From an uncultured Paracoccaceae bacterium (GTDB lineage: Bacteria > Pseudomonadota > Alphaproteobacteria > Rhodobacterales > Rhodobacteraceae): 64,000 nucleotides of DNA. Of this stretch, positions 50,458-59,805 are shown piece by piece. The stretch is taken from the NCBI GenBank assembly GCA_947487205.1, contig CANKVU010000001.1, forward strand, positions 372,001 through 436,000, given 5' to 3'. Position numbers and translations under genes: made by a program. Below the pieces are notes generated by a model. That model had not been told where the DNA came from and searched no databases. It worked only from the letters and a program-made list of their open reading frames with translations. Each line of letters begins with the position of its first letter. The stretch's first letter is position 1.

Positions 50458-51492
50458 ATGCCCCGCACGGCCCGCGCCATCCACCTTGCCGCCCGTCCCG
50501 AAGGCCGCCCCGACGGATCGCATTTCGACCTGAGGGAGACGGACCTGCCGGACCCGGCCGCCGGCGAGGTGCTGGTCCGGGTGATCTGGCTGTCGCTTGA
50601 TCCCTACATGCGCGGCCGCATGGATGCCGGCCCCTCCTACGCCGATCCCGTCCCGGTGGGCGGCGTGATGGAGGGGCAGACCGTGGGCGAGGTCGTCGCC
50701 TCGAATGCCGGCGGCCTCTCAGAGGGCGACATCGTCACCGGCTTCACCGGCTGGACCACCCACGCCGTGGCCAAGGCGGAGACGCTGCGCAAGCTCGACC
50801 CCGCCCGCGCCCCCGTCCAGGCCGCCCTGGGCGTCCTCGGCATGCCCGGGATGACCGCCTGGACCGGCCTGACCGAGATCATCGGCATAAGGGAGGGCGA
50901 GACGGTGGTGATCTCCGCCGCGACCGGCGCCGTCGGGACCGTCGCGGGACAGGTCGCGAAGGCACGAGGGTGCCGGGTCGTGGGCGTGGCGGGGGGCGCG
51001 GAAAAATGCGCCTGGGCCACCGACACGCTGGGCTACGATGCCTGCATCGACCACCACGCCCACGCGGACGGCTCGGCGATGGCCCGCGCGCTGGCCGAGG
51101 CGGCGCCGGACGGAATCGACGGCTATTTCGAGAACGTCGCCGGCAAGACCCTGTCGGGGGTGATCCCCAACATGGCGGAGTTCGGGCGCATCGCGCTCTG
51201 CGGCATGGTGGCGTGGTACAACGGCAAGAACCTCGACCAGGCATTGCCGCTGCCCGCCGTCTGGCGGTCCATCCTGACCCGCAAGCTGACGGTGCGCGGC
51301 TTCATCGTCATGGATCACTGGGACCGGTTCGACGCCTTCCTCGACGAGGTCGCGCCGATGGTCGCGGGCGGGGATCTGTCCTACCGCGAGGACGTGACCG
51401 AGGGGCTGGAGAACGCCCCCGACGCCTTCCTGTCGATGCTGGAGGGCGGCAATTTCGGCAAGACCCTGGTCCGCGTGGGCCCCGACGCCTGA
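50458..51492 (+). CDS. Zinc-free NADP-dependent medium-chain oxidoreductase, CurA-like
   Basis: 344-residue MDR-family protein. It has the N-terminal GroES-like domain (VIWLSLDPYMRGRMD), then GMPGMTAWTGLTEI and the cofactor motif AATGAVGTVAGQVAKARG (about residue 162). FENVAGKTLSGVIPNM is typical of the CurA/leukotriene B4 12-hydroxydehydrogenase group, which reduce alpha,beta-unsaturated ketones with NADPH. No zinc-ligand pattern is visible. The ATG has GGAG upstream. It marks the end of the photosynthesis cluster, and no link to pigment synthesis is evident. The physiological substrate is unknown. Confidence 0.9.
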   Translation: MPRTARAIHLAARPEGRPDGSHFDLRETDLPDPAAGEVLVRVIWLSLDPYMRGRMDAGPSYADPVPVGGVMEGQTVGEVVASNAGGLSEGDIVTGFTGWTTHAVAKAETLRKLDPARAPVQAALGVLGMPGMTAWTGLTEIIGIREGETVVISAATGAVGTVAGQVAKARGCRVVGVAGGAEKCAWATDTLGYDACIDHHAHADGSAMARALAEAAPDGIDGYFENVAGKTLSGVIPNMAEFGRIALCGMVAWYNGKNLDQALPLPAVWRSILTRKLTVRGFIVMDHWDRFDAFLDEVAPMVAGGDLSYREDVTEGLENAPDAFLSMLEGGNFGKTLVRVGPDA

Positions 51493-51517
51493 CCCATCGC
51501 CCGAGGGAGGGAACGAG

Positions 51518-52780
51518 ATGAGACACCTGATCGCCGCGGCGCTCCTGGCCGCCGCCCCGGCCGCCGCGCAGCAGAACCCGATCGATTCGATGCGCCCCGA
51601 CGCGCCGGAGCTGGCGCCCTACGGCCAGCATCCGGTTGGGGTGCGGACCCTGTCCTTCACGCGGGCGGAGGTGATCGACGTGGTGCGCGCCGAGGGCGAC
51701 GACCTGCCCCGCTACGACCGGGAAATCACGGTCGAGGTCTTCTATCCGGCCGCCGAGGGCACCGAACCGGGCGGCACCTACGAGGCGATCCTGCGCGACG
51801 GCGAAACGCAGGTGACGCTGTCGGGCCGCGCCGCGCGCGACGCCGCCCCGGCGGCGGGACGCTTCCCCCTCGTCCTCGTCTCGCACGGCTATCCGGGCAA
51901 CCGCTTCCTGATGGCGCACCTGGCCGAGAACCTCGCCTCCAAGGGCTATGTCGCGGCCTCCATCGACCATCCCGACAGCACCTATTCCGACATGGGCCTG
52001 TTCGCCTCGACGCTGTGGAACCGCCCGCAGGACCAGTCCTTCGTGCTCGACGCCATGGCCGGCCTGGAGGGCGAGCTGGGCGGCATCGTCGACGCCTCCC
52101 GCACGGGGCTCGTGGGCTATTCCATGGGCGGCTACGGGGCGCTGGTCTTCTCGGGCGCGGGGCTGGCGCCGGGGGTCGCGCGTCCCGAGCGCTACACCGC
52201 GCCCGGCGACCTCCTGGCGCGCCTCGCCGTCGGCGGCGACCGGCTGGAGGAGATCGCCGACGACCGCCTGTCCGCCGTGGTCGCCATCGGCCCGTGGGGG
52301 CGCAACCGCGACTTCTGGTCGGCCGAGGGCCTGTCGGCGATCGACCTGCCGCTGATGATCGTCGCGGGCGGCGCCGACGCGGTGTCCGAATATCCCGCGA
52401 TCCGGCGGATCTTCGAGGAGACGACGGGGACGACGCGCCACCTGCTGACCTTCGCCCAAGCCGGCCACAACGCCGCGGCGCCCATGCCGGCCCCCTCCGC
52501 CGCCTGGTCCGACCCCGCCATCTACGCCCATTACGCCGACCCGGTCTGGGACAATGTGCGGATGAACAACGTCCTGCAGCACTTCGTCACCGCCTTCATG
52601 GACCTGCACCTCAAGGACGACACCGCCAAGGGCGGCTATCTCGACCTGGTGGAGGAGTCCGGCGACGGGGTCTGGAGCGTTTCCGGCGAGGGCCGCCCGG
52701 TGGCCGGCCACACCTATTGGCGCGGCTTCCCCGAGGGCACGGCACGCGGCCTGCGGTTCGAGACGCGCCCGCCCGGGTGA
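51518..52780 (+). CDS. Exported alpha/beta hydrolase, PAF-acetylhydrolase/dienelactone-hydrolase-like
   Basis: 420 residues with a signal peptide (1-18, ending AAAQQ). The hydrolase fold shows LVLVSHGYPGNRF (oxyanion region, about 123) and the nucleophile elbow GYSMGGYGAL (Ser about residue 204). Asp in the IVAGGADAVSEY loop and His in FAQAGHNAA complete a triad. The substrate is unknown; related periplasmic enzymes act on esters or short acylated lipids. The 3' end overlaps the end of the opposite-strand mutY gene by 67 bases. It follows the CurA-like gene by 25 bases, so cotranscription is likely. Confidence 0.85.
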   Translation: MRHLIAAALLAAAPAAAQQNPIDSMRPDAPELAPYGQHPVGVRTLSFTRAEVIDVVRAEGDDLPRYDREITVEVFYPAAEGTEPGGTYEAILRDGETQVTLSGRAARDAAPAAGRFPLVLVSHGYPGNRFLMAHLAENLASKGYVAASIDHPDSTYSDMGLFASTLWNRPQDQSFVLDAMAGLEGELGGIVDASRTGLVGYSMGGYGALVFSGAGLAPGVARPERYTAPGDLLARLAVGGDRLEEIADDRLSAVVAIGPWGRNRDFWSAEGLSAIDLPLMIVAGGADAVSEYPAIRRIFEETTGTTRHLLTFAQAGHNAAAPMPAPSAAWSDPAIYAHYADPVWDNVRMNNVLQHFVTAFMDLHLKDDTAKGGYLDLVEESGDGVWSVSGEGRPVAGHTYWRGFPEGTARGLRFETRPPG

Positions 52781-53826
52781 TCCTCGGGCGCCCCCCGCGC
52801 CATGTCGAAGGCCTTCCGCATCAGCGTCGGCAGGTCGCTGGGGCGGATCTCGGCCGCCGGGACGAACCGGCCCCGATCGGGCGCGGCCTCCGTCACCGCG
52901 CCCCGCAGCGCCAGGATCAGGTGGAAATGGGTGAAGGTATGGCGCACCTCCCCCAGGTCGCGCCACTCCGCCGCGACGGGCGGGGCGTGCTCGGGCACCG
53001 CTTCCGCCCAATCCGATCCGGGCCAGCCCAGCATCCCCCCCAGAAGCCCCTCGGGCGCCCGCGTCTCCAGAAGCCATGCGCCGTCGGGCCGGCGCGCGAG
53101 ATAGGCGACGCCGCGGCGCACCGGCTTGGCCGCCTTCGGCGCCTTGCGCGGCAGATCCGCCGCGATGCCGGCCGCGCGGGCGGCGCAATCCCCCATCCAC
53201 GGGCAGATCCCGCAGGCCGGCCGGCGCGGCGTGCAGATCGTCGCGCCCAGGTCCATCACCGCCTGCGCGTAATCGCCGGGCCGCGCCGCGGGCGTCAGAT
53301 CGGCGGCCAGCTGGCCCAGGCGCTTCTTCGAGCCCGGCAGCGGCTCCTCCACCGCGTGGAGGCGGGCCATGACGCGCTCCACGTTGCCGTCCACCACCGT
53401 CTCGGCCCGGTCGAAGGCGATCGCGGCGATCGCGGCGGCGGTGTAGGGCCCGATCCCCGGCAGGGCCAGCAGCCCCTCCCGCGTGTCGGGGAACCGGCCG
53501 TCCAGGTCGCGCGACACCACGCCGGCGCATTTCGTCAGGTTGCGCGCGCGGGCGTAATATCCCAGCCCCGCCCATTCGCCCATCACCTGCGCCTCCTCCG
53601 CCGCGGCGAGGGCATGCACGTCCGGCCAGAGCGCCACGAAGCGGCGGAAATACTCCCGCACCGCCGCGACGGTGGTCTGTTGCAGCATCACCTCGGACAG
53701 CCAGACGCGATAGGGGTCGGGCCGCGCGCCGGCCGCCCGGGCGGCCGGGCCGACGCGCCACGGCATCTCGCGGGCATGGGCGTCGTACCAGTCGAGGAGC
53801 CGGTCCGGCAGGGCCGCGTCACGCAA
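52714..53826 (-). CDS. mutY: A/G-specific adenine DNA glycosylase MutY
   Basis: 370-residue repair enzyme that removes adenine opposite 8-oxoguanine. The N-terminal catalytic core has WLSEVMLQQTTVAAV (catalytic Glu), the helix-hairpin-helix LPGIGPYTAAAIAAIAF and the Asp of VDGNVERVMARL. The iron-sulfur cluster cysteines follow as C-x6-C-x2-C-x5-C in CTPRRPACGICPWMGDC. The C-terminal NUDIX-like domain has HTFTHFHLIL. The start is TTG at 53826, supported by AAGGAG nine bases upstream; no ATG fits. The 3' end overlaps the hydrolase gene. Confidence 0.95.
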   Translation of the reverse strand: MRDAALPDRLLDWYDAHAREMPWRVGPAARAAGARPDPYRVWLSEVMLQQTTVAAVREYFRRFVALWPDVHALAAAEEAQVMGEWAGLGYYARARNLTKCAGVVSRDLDGRFPDTREGLLALPGIGPYTAAAIAAIAFDRAETVVDGNVERVMARLHAVEEPLPGSKKRLGQLAADLTPAARPGDYAQAVMDLGATICTPRRPACGICPWMGDCAARAAGIAADLPRKAPKAAKPVRRGVAYLARRPDGAWLLETRAPEGLLGGMLGWPGSDWAEAVPEHAPPVAAEWRDLGEVRHTFTHFHLILALRGAVTEAAPDRGRFVPAAEIRPSDLPTLMRKAFDMARGAPEDHPGGRVSNRRPRAVPSGKPRQ

Positions 53827-53890
53827 CTTTTATGGCTCCTTCCCCGGATTGTGCCTTTCGCGGCGCGCCCTGCCGCGTAGATTGGCGCCG

Positions 53891-54421
53891 ATGGCCCAGA
53901 ACCAGACGCCATATCGCCGCAGGATCCGCAAGGGGGCGGTCCATGCCGCCACCCTGCTGGAGCGCCAGATCCGCGAGGTGGGCGAGAGCCGCGGCTTTGC
54001 CGTGTCGCGCCTGCTCACCCGCTGGGAAGAGATCGCGGGCCCCGAGATCGCGCGGATGGCGCGTCCCGTGGACGTGTCCTTCTCCCGCGGGGGGATGGGC
54101 GCGACCCTGACCGTGCTGACCACCGGGGCCCAGGCGCCGATGCTCGAGATGCAGAAGGAACGCCTGCGCGAGAAGGTGAATGCCTGCTACGGCTACCAGG
54201 CGATCCGGCGCGTCCGCATCACCCAGACCGCGCCCACCGGATTCTCCGAGGCTCAGCCGGGCTTCGCCCATGCGCCCCGCGCCGACGCGGCCCCGCCGCA
54301 GGCCCGCCAGGAGGCGCATGCCCGCACCGAGGGCGTCTCAGATCCCGACCTGCGCGCGGCGCTCGAACGACTGGGCACCAACGTGCTCGCCTCAGACCTG
54401 CGAAAGAAAGAGAATCCATGA
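53891..54421 (+). CDS. DUF721 (DciA-like) protein
   Basis: 176 residues. The N-terminal DUF721 domain (VGESRGFAVSRLLTRWEEIAGPEIARMARPVDVSF, then VLTTGAQAPMLEMQKERLREKVNACYG) matches the family containing DciA, the ancestral loader of the replicative helicase DnaB in bacteria without DnaC. A Pro/Ala-rich linker and a C-terminal helix (SDPDLRAALERLGTNVLA) follow. It is divergent from mutY by 64 bases and its stop overlaps the start of the thioredoxin-fold gene. A helicase-loading role is inferred from the family only. Confidence 0.85.
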   Translation: MAQNQTPYRRRIRKGAVHAATLLERQIREVGESRGFAVSRLLTRWEEIAGPEIARMARPVDVSFSRGGMGATLTVLTTGAQAPMLEMQKERLREKVNACYGYQAIRRVRITQTAPTGFSEAQPGFAHAPRADAAPPQARQEAHARTEGVSDPDLRAALERLGTNVLASDLRKKENP

Positions 54422-55125
54422 CCAGACTTCCCGCCATCGCCATCGCCCTCGCCGCCGCGGCCGTCGCCGGCGGCGGCTGGTACCTCGCCGCCGGGACCGT
54501 TCCGGACCTGGCCCCGGTCACCGCCGCGCAAGCCCAAGAGGGCGACGCCGCCCCCGCCGACGGCGCGGAGGCCGGCGCGGCCAGCGTCGAGGAGATGGTG
54601 CTGGGCGATCCGCAGGCCGAGGTCCAGGTGATCGAATACGCCTCCTTCACCTGCCCCCATTGCGCCGATTTCCACGACACGGTCTGGCCCGAGCTGAAGC
54701 GCGACTACGTCGATACCGGCAAGATCGGCTTCACCTACCGCGAGGTCTATTTCGACCGTTACGGCCTCTGGGCGGGGATGCTGGCCCGGTGCGGCGGCGA
54801 TACCGAGAAATACTTCGCCATCTCCGACATGATCTACGAGCGCCAGCAGGAATGGACGCGGGGCGAGCCGGCGCAGATCGCCGACAACCTGCGCCGCATC
54901 GGCAAGAGCGCGGGCCTGACCGACGAGCGGCTCGACGCCTGCATGACCGACGGCGCCAAGGCCGAGGCGCTGCTCGCCGCCTTCGAGGAGAACGCCGCCG
55001 CCGACGACATCACCTCGACCCCCAGCTTCGTCATCGGCGGGCAGAAATATTCCAACATGGGCTACGAGCAATTCTCCGAGATCCTCGACGAGCAGCTCGG
55101 GACGGACGGCGACAGCGACAGCTAG
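54418..55125 (+). CDS. DsbA-family thiol:disulfide oxidoreductase
   Basis: 235-residue periplasmic thioredoxin-fold protein. An N-terminal hydrophobic segment (about 5-25) acts as signal or anchor, followed by an Ala/Glu-rich spacer. The DsbA-type active site CPHC (about residue 78) is in [13 protein letters not shown], and the cis-Pro loop is [10 protein letters not shown]. It belongs to the DsbA-like group with a helical insert, common in alphaproteobacteria. Overlaps the DUF721 gene (ATGA). The stop codon shares the CTAG sequence with the lpxK stop on the other strand. Confidence 0.92.
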   Translation: MTRLPAIAIALAAAAVAGGGWYLAAGTVPDLAPVTAAQAQEGDAAPADGAEAGAASVEEMVLGDPQAEVQVIEYASFTCPHCADFHDTVWPELKRDYVDTGKIGFTYREVYFDRYGLWAGMLARCGGDTEKYFAISDMIYERQQEWTRGEPAQIADNLRRIGKSAGLTDERLDACMTDGAKAEALLAAFEENAAADDITSTPSFVIGGQKYSNMGYEQFSEILDEQLGTDGDSDS

Positions 55126-56111
55126 AGCCCGAGCCGCGCCAGGCCCGCGTCGAGCGGCCGGGCGTCGTCGAGCGCCAGCCGCACCGGCAGGGTCAGGACC
55201 CGGCCGCGAAAGGACGCGGGCAGCCGCACCGCGTCCTTCTCGGTGGTGACGAGCTGGGCGCCCATCCCCTCCGCCTCCCGCGCGAGCCGCGCCAGAAGCG
55301 CCGGCGACAGCGCCTGGTGGTCGTCGAGCGCCTGTGTCGCCACTACGTCGGCGCCCAGGCCCCGCAGCGTGGCAAAGAACTTCTCCGGCCGGCCGATCCC
55401 CGCGAAGGCGAAGGCCCGCAGCCCCGCCCACGGCATGCCGGTGGGGAGCGGTTCGAGCCGGCCGGTCAGGTGCGGCACCGGGATGCGCCCGGCCATGCGG
55501 CGGGCGAATCGCGCCTGCGCCGCGTCGTCCCCGATCGACAGCAGCAGGTCGGCGCGCGACAGGCCCGCCGCCACCGGCTCGCGCAGCGGTCCGGCGGGCA
55601 GCACCCGCTCGTTTCCGAACCCCGATACCGCGTCCACCACGACGATCGAGAGGTCGCGCGCCAGACGGGGCGACTGGAACCCGTCATCCATGACGATCGC
55701 CTCCGCCCCCGCCGCCACCGCCGCCGTGGCGGTCGCGGCCCGGTCGGGACCGACCCAGACCGGGGCGAAGGCCGCCAGGAGCAGCGGCTCGTCCCCCACC
55801 CCGCGCGCGTCGTGGGCGCGCGGGTCCACCCGCGTCGCATTCCGCGCGCGGCCGCCATAGCCGCGGCTGACGACATGGGCGGCCACGCCCCGCGCGGCCA
55901 GCCGCTGCAGGATCGCCATCACCGTCGGGGTCTTGCCGGTGCCGCCCGCATGCAGGTTGCCCGCGCAGATCACCGGCACCCCGGGCCTGAGCCCGGTTCG
56001 CGCCGCCCGCCGCGCCGTTGCCGCGCCATAGAGCGCCCCGAGCGGCGCCAGCCCCCGCGCCAGCGGGCCGGGCCGCTCGGGCGGGCGCTGCCAGAAGGCC
56101 GGCGGGCGCAT
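55122..56111 (-). CDS. lpxK: Tetraacyldisaccharide 4'-kinase LpxK
   Basis: 329-residue inner-membrane-associated kinase that phosphorylates the 4' position of the lipid A precursor. The N-terminal [20 protein letters not shown] is followed by the P-loop [14 protein letters not shown] (about residue 50) and SRGYGG. The DDGFQ motif (about 140) and [10 protein letters not shown] are family signatures. The ATG at 56111 overlaps the kdtA-like stop by one base (TGATG). It is third in the DUF4170-kdtA-lpxK unit. Confidence 0.96.
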   Translation of the reverse strand: MRPPAFWQRPPERPGPLARGLAPLGALYGAATARRAARTGLRPGVPVICAGNLHAGGTGKTPTVMAILQRLAARGVAAHVVSRGYGGRARNATRVDPRAHDARGVGDEPLLLAAFAPVWVGPDRAATATAAVAAGAEAIVMDDGFQSPRLARDLSIVVVDAVSGFGNERVLPAGPLREPVAAGLSRADLLLSIGDDAAQARFARRMAGRIPVPHLTGRLEPLPTGMPWAGLRAFAFAGIGRPEKFFATLRGLGADVVATQALDDHQALSPALLARLAREAEGMGAQLVTTEKDAVRLPASFRGRVLTLPVRLALDDARPLDAGLARLGL

Positions 56112-57241
56112 CAGGCGTCGATCCCGGCCAGCGTGTCGTCGATCACCTCGACCAGCCGGGCCGAGGCTTCGGCCCCCTGGCTCGTCACCGCCCAGCCCGC
56201 CCGGGCCAGCTGCGCGGCGGTCTCGGGGTTCATCAGGCGGTCGACCTCGGTGGCGAGGCCAGCCGCCTCGCTCACCCGCCGCACCGCCCCGCCCGCGTGC
56301 AGCCGTTGCAGCGCCGCCTCCGCCGCCGCCGTCCGGGGGCCGTGGATCAGCGCCGATCCGAGCGAGACGGGCGCGAAGGGCGACGTCTCCGGGCCCGGCC
56401 CCGCCAGCGTCCCGCCCAGATAGGTCAGCGGCGCCAGCCGCAGCCAGATCCCCGCCTCCTCCGGCCGGTCGGCCAGGAGGACGGGGTCCTCGGTGCCCGG
56501 CATCTCGTCCCGGCTGCGGCAGACCGCGCGGTGTCCCTGCGCCGCGACCGCGTCCGCGGCGGCCGCCTCCGCCCCCGCCCGGGGCGACAGGATCAGGACC
56601 AGCCGGTGGGACAGGTGCGCGGCCGTGGCATGCGCCGACAGCACCGTCCCGATCTCGGCCTCGGGCACGTCGAGCGCCAGCCACAGGGGCCGCGTGACCA
56701 GCGCCTCCTTCATGCGCTCCAGCGCGCGGACCTCCACGCCGGGCGGCGCGGGGATGGTCGACAGGTGGCCCAGCGCCTGCCCCGCCGGTCCCAGCCGCGG
56801 ATCGGCCTCGGCGGCGATGACGGCGTCGAAGGCGGCCAGGCCGCGCACCAGGGGCGTCGGCTGGCGCAGGGTCCGCGTCTCGGCGGCGATGAGCGGCAGG
56901 CCGCGCCTCTGCGCCTCCGACCAGAGCCGGGGATAGGGGTCCGTGCCCACGAAGAGCGCGATGTCGGGCCGCCAATGGTCGAGGAACCGTGCCGCGGCGG
57001 CGGAGGTGTCGGCCGGGCCCGGCAGATCGGCGTCCCGCCCGGTGGACAGGATCGAGACATCGGAATTGGCGGCCTGGACGCGGCCGAGCGCCAGCCGCGC
57101 CCCCAGCGGATCGATATCGGGCCCGAAATGGGCCCAGATCAGGCGCCCGGCGGGACGGTCCCCGGCAAGGTCGGCGCCGCCGCGGGATTGCGCGCGGGCG
57201 GCCGCGATCCGGTGGCGGAGCAGCGAGAGGGAGAACGCCAC
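56111..57241 (-). CDS. Kdo transferase-like protein (WaaA/KdtA family), N-terminal active-site motif altered
   Basis: 376-residue GT30-like protein. The two-domain GT-B layout is recognisable: [16 protein letters not shown] near residue 30, [43 protein letters not shown], and a C-terminal nucleotide-binding half with [10 protein letters not shown] and SALIHGP. In active Kdo transferases the first segment reads roughly H-x-x-S-x-G-E with a catalytic Glu; that Glu is not seen here. The start is uncertain. I chose GTG 57241, just after the DUF4170 stop; frame-open sequence further upstream overlaps that gene. The position between DUF4170 and lpxK fits an LPS-core function. Confidence 0.75.
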   Translation of the reverse strand: MAFSLSLLRHRIAAARAQSRGGADLAGDRPAGRLIWAHFGPDIDPLGARLALGRVQAANSDVSILSTGRDADLPGPADTSAAAARFLDHWRPDIALFVGTDPYPRLWSEAQRRGLPLIAAETRTLRQPTPLVRGLAAFDAVIAAEADPRLGPAGQALGHLSTIPAPPGVEVRALERMKEALVTRPLWLALDVPEAEIGTVLSAHATAAHLSHRLVLILSPRAGAEAAAADAVAAQGHRAVCRSRDEMPGTEDPVLLADRPEEAGIWLRLAPLTYLGGTLAGPGPETSPFAPVSLGSALIHGPRTAAAEAALQRLHAGGAVRRVSEAAGLATEVDRLMNPETAAQLARAGWAVTSQGAEASARLVEVIDDTLAGIDA

Positions 57242-57257
57242 CGCCGCGGGCCGGGCG

Positions 57258-57500
57258 TCAGCCCAGCTCCTCGGTCGGAGAGGCCGGCGTCTCCTCGTCG
57301 CGCAGGCGGTGCAGGTGGGCGATGTAGTAGCGGGTATGGGCCTCGTCGACGGTGCGCTGGGCCGCGTCCTTCCAGGCGTCGTAGGCGCTGGCGTAATCGG
57401 GATACATGCCGACGATGTGGATCTCGTCGACATTCCTGAACACGTTCGTGGAGGAGTTCACGAGTTCGCCGCCGAAGACGAGGTGAAGGCGCTGGGTCAT
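57258..57500 (-). CDS. DUF4170 small protein
   Basis: 80 residues with the DUF4170 pattern: RLHLVFGGELV, FRNVDEIHIVGMYPDYASAYDAWKDAAQRTVDEAHTRYYIAHLHRL. The family is soluble, of unknown function, and recurs in alphaproteobacteria beside the lipid A/Kdo genes, as here. A strong Shine-Dalgarno sequence (AAGGAGAG) is 8 bases before the ATG. It is upstream of the kdtA-like gene on the same strand. Confidence 0.88.
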   Translation of the reverse strand: MTQRLHLVFGGELVNSSTNVFRNVDEIHIVGMYPDYASAYDAWKDAAQRTVDEAHTRYYIAHLHRLRDEETPASPTEELG

Positions 57501-57573
57501 GTCGGGCTCTCCTTGGACTCGCGCGGGACCATACGGGGGCGCGCCACCGGGTCAAGCGCCGCGCCCCCCGGGA

Positions 57574-58344
57574 TCAGGCGAGCGCGGCCCGGATCGCGTC
57601 GTGAAGGACGGGATTGGCCGCCAGCACGCCCTGGCTCCGCCGCCCCGGCGTGTTGAACCGCAGCGGCCCGCCGAAACGGTCGGTGACGCGGGCCCCGGCC
57701 TCGGCGGCGATGAGCGCCCCGGCCGCCACGTCCCATTCCCATGCCGGGCGCAGCGTCAGCATCGCGTCGGCCCGCCCCTCGCCCACGCAGGCGATCCGGT
57801 AGGCGAGCGAGGACCGGAACATCCGCTCGAAGGCCGGCACGCGGGACCAGTTCTGGGCCGCGTATGTCGGGCGCGAGGCGAGCAGCCGCGCCCCGTCGGG
57901 CTCGCCCCGCGCGCTCGCCACGAGGGGGCGGCCGTTCAGCCAGGCCCCCCGCCCGGCCGCCGCGGTATAGGTCCGCCCGCGCGCCGGCAGGTGCACGACG
58001 GCCGCCGCGATGGCGCTGCCCTGCGCCACCGCGAGGGAGATGGCCCAGGTCTTCTCGTTGTTGAGGAACGCGCGGGTGCCGTCGATCGGGTCCAGGATGA
58101 AGCAATGTTCCCGGTGGAGCCGCGCGGGGTCGTCGCGGCTCTCCTCGCTGAGCCAGCCATAGCCGGGCCGCGCCGCCAGCAGCGCCTCGCGCAGCGCCGC
58201 GTCCACCTCAAGGTCGGCGGCCGAGACGGGGCTGTCGTCGGATTTCGTCCAGATCCGCGGCGCACCCCCCCAGTGCCGGCACGCGATGTCGCCCGCGGTG
58301 AGCGCCGCGTCGATCAGCAGCGGAAGGTCGTCACTCGCCGGCAA
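57574..58344 (-). CDS. Inositol monophosphatase family phosphatase, CysQ-like
   Basis: 256-residue Mg2+-dependent, Li+-sensitive-type phosphatase. The metal-binding motifs are LSEESRD (Glu, about residue 66), DPIDGTRAF (about 85-93) and WEWDVAAG (about 202). CysQ proteins remove phosphate from 3'-phosphoadenosine 5'-phosphate; inositol phosphatase activity is the alternative, and the sequence alone does not decide. The start is TTG 58344 with GGAGGGG 8 bases upstream. It begins inside the end of pmbA (14-base overlap), so the two are coupled. Confidence 0.88.
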   Translation of the reverse strand: MPASDDLPLLIDAALTAGDIACRHWGGAPRIWTKSDDSPVSAADLEVDAALREALLAARPGYGWLSEESRDDPARLHREHCFILDPIDGTRAFLNNEKTWAISLAVAQGSAIAAAVVHLPARGRTYTAAAGRGAWLNGRPLVASARGEPDGARLLASRPTYAAQNWSRVPAFERMFRSSLAYRIACVGEGRADAMLTLRPAWEWDVAAGALIAAEAGARVTDRFGGPLRFNTPGRRSQGVLAANPVLHDAIRAALA

Positions 58345-59677
58345 GTGTCAGCCCCTCCACCAGGAGCGAGGGGACCCGGCGGGACAGGTGGTCGCGGGCG
58401 TCGTTGGCCGGGGTGATCCGGCGCAGCAGGTCGCGCAGGTTGCCCGCCACCGTGACCTCGGTCACCGGGTGGACGATCTCGCCCCGCTCGATCCAGAACC
58501 CCGACACGCCGCGGGAATAATCGCCGGTATTGGGGTTGATCGTGGCCCCGATGAACGAGGTGACGAGCAGGCCGGTGCCCATCTCGGCGATCAGTTCGGC
58601 GCGCGTCGCCCGTCCCGGCGAAAGCGTGACGTTCGTCGTGGCGGGAGAGGGCGGCGCGGACGGCGCGCGCACGGCGTTGGCGGTGCTCTCGCGGGACAGT
58701 TTCCGCCCGGTCGCGAGATCCAGGATCCAGTCCTGCAGGACCCCGTCGGCCACGAGGTCGCGCGGCGCGGTGGCCAGCCCCTCGGCGTCGAAGGGGCGCG
58801 ATCCCGAGATCCGCGGGCGGTGCGGGTCCTCCGACAGGGTCAGCCCGCGCGGCAGCACCTCCGCGCCCATCAGGTCGCGTGCCCAGGACGCGCCGCGGGC
58901 GATGGCGGTGCCGTTGATCGCGCTCAGCAGGTGGCCGATCAGCCCCGCCGCGATGCGCTCGTCGTAGAGCACCGGATACGCCCCCGTGCGCGCCCGGCGC
59001 GCCCCGCGCATCGCCGCGGCCCGCTCCCCGGCGAGCCGCCCCACCTCCTCGGGCGGGGGCAGGTCGGCGGCGAAGGCGCGGCTTTCGGCGGCGTAATCGC
59101 GCTCCATCCCCGTCCCCTCGCCCGAGATCGCCACGCAGGAGATCGCCGACGCGGTGCGCGCGAACCCGGCCGAGAACCCGTTCGTCCCCGCCAGGTGGAT
59201 GTCGCGCCGCCCCCAGGAGGCCGCGCTCGCCTGCACCTGCGACACCCCGGCGGTGCCGAGCGCCGCCGCCTCGGCGGCGCGAGCGAGGGATTCGAGGTGC
59301 CCGGGGCCGGGTTCGGGCGCGGGATCGGCCAGTTCCAGCCCGGAGGCGGAGGTGTCGCGGGCCAGCTGGCCGGGATCGGCCAGCCCCGCGCCCGGATCCT
59401 CGGGCGCTTCGCGGGCCATCGCGACGGCCCGTTCGGCCATCTCCGACAGGGTCCGGTCCGACAGGTCCGAGGCGGAGACGCAGGCCTGCCGCCGCCCGAT
59501 CAGGACGCGCAGGCCGATCTCGACCCCCTCGGCCCGCTCGGCCTGTTCCAGCGCCCCGCCGCGCACGTCGATGGAAAGGGAGGCCTCGCGCACGGCGACG
59601 GCATCGGCGGATTCGGCGCCCGCCCGCCGCGCCGCCGCGAGGAGCCGGTCGGACAGGGTCGCAAGATCGTCTGGCAT
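58331..59677 (-). CDS. pmbA: TldD/PmbA family metalloprotease-like protein
   Basis: 448-residue PmbA (TldE)-type protein. TldD-TldE complexes mature peptide antibiotics and degrade unfolded peptides. Family segments include RVLIGRRQACVSASDLSD and, in the C-terminal half, GASWARDLMGAEVLPRGLTL, FDAEGLATAPRDLV and GATINPNTGDYSRGVSGFWIERGEI. PmbA subunits lack the metal motif of TldD, and no HExxxH is seen here. The tldD partner is not in the window. Confidence 0.9.
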   Translation of the reverse strand: MPDDLATLSDRLLAAARRAGAESADAVAVREASLSIDVRGGALEQAERAEGVEIGLRVLIGRRQACVSASDLSDRTLSEMAERAVAMAREAPEDPGAGLADPGQLARDTSASGLELADPAPEPGPGHLESLARAAEAAALGTAGVSQVQASAASWGRRDIHLAGTNGFSAGFARTASAISCVAISGEGTGMERDYAAESRAFAADLPPPEEVGRLAGERAAAMRGARRARTGAYPVLYDERIAAGLIGHLLSAINGTAIARGASWARDLMGAEVLPRGLTLSEDPHRPRISGSRPFDAEGLATAPRDLVADGVLQDWILDLATGRKLSRESTANAVRAPSAPPSPATTNVTLSPGRATRAELIAEMGTGLLVTSFIGATINPNTGDYSRGVSGFWIERGEIVHPVTEVTVAGNLRDLLRRITPANDARDHLSRRVPSLLVEGLTLAGE

Positions 59678-59805
59678 GGGGTCGGGATTCCTTCGGTCTG
59701 CGCTGGCGACCTAGGCCGACGGAGCCCCCCTGCCAAGCGGCGGCGGCACAAGGGTCCCGCACGCGCGGCGTTCCGCCCGCCCCGGCGCGCGGCGCCCCCG
59801 GGGCC

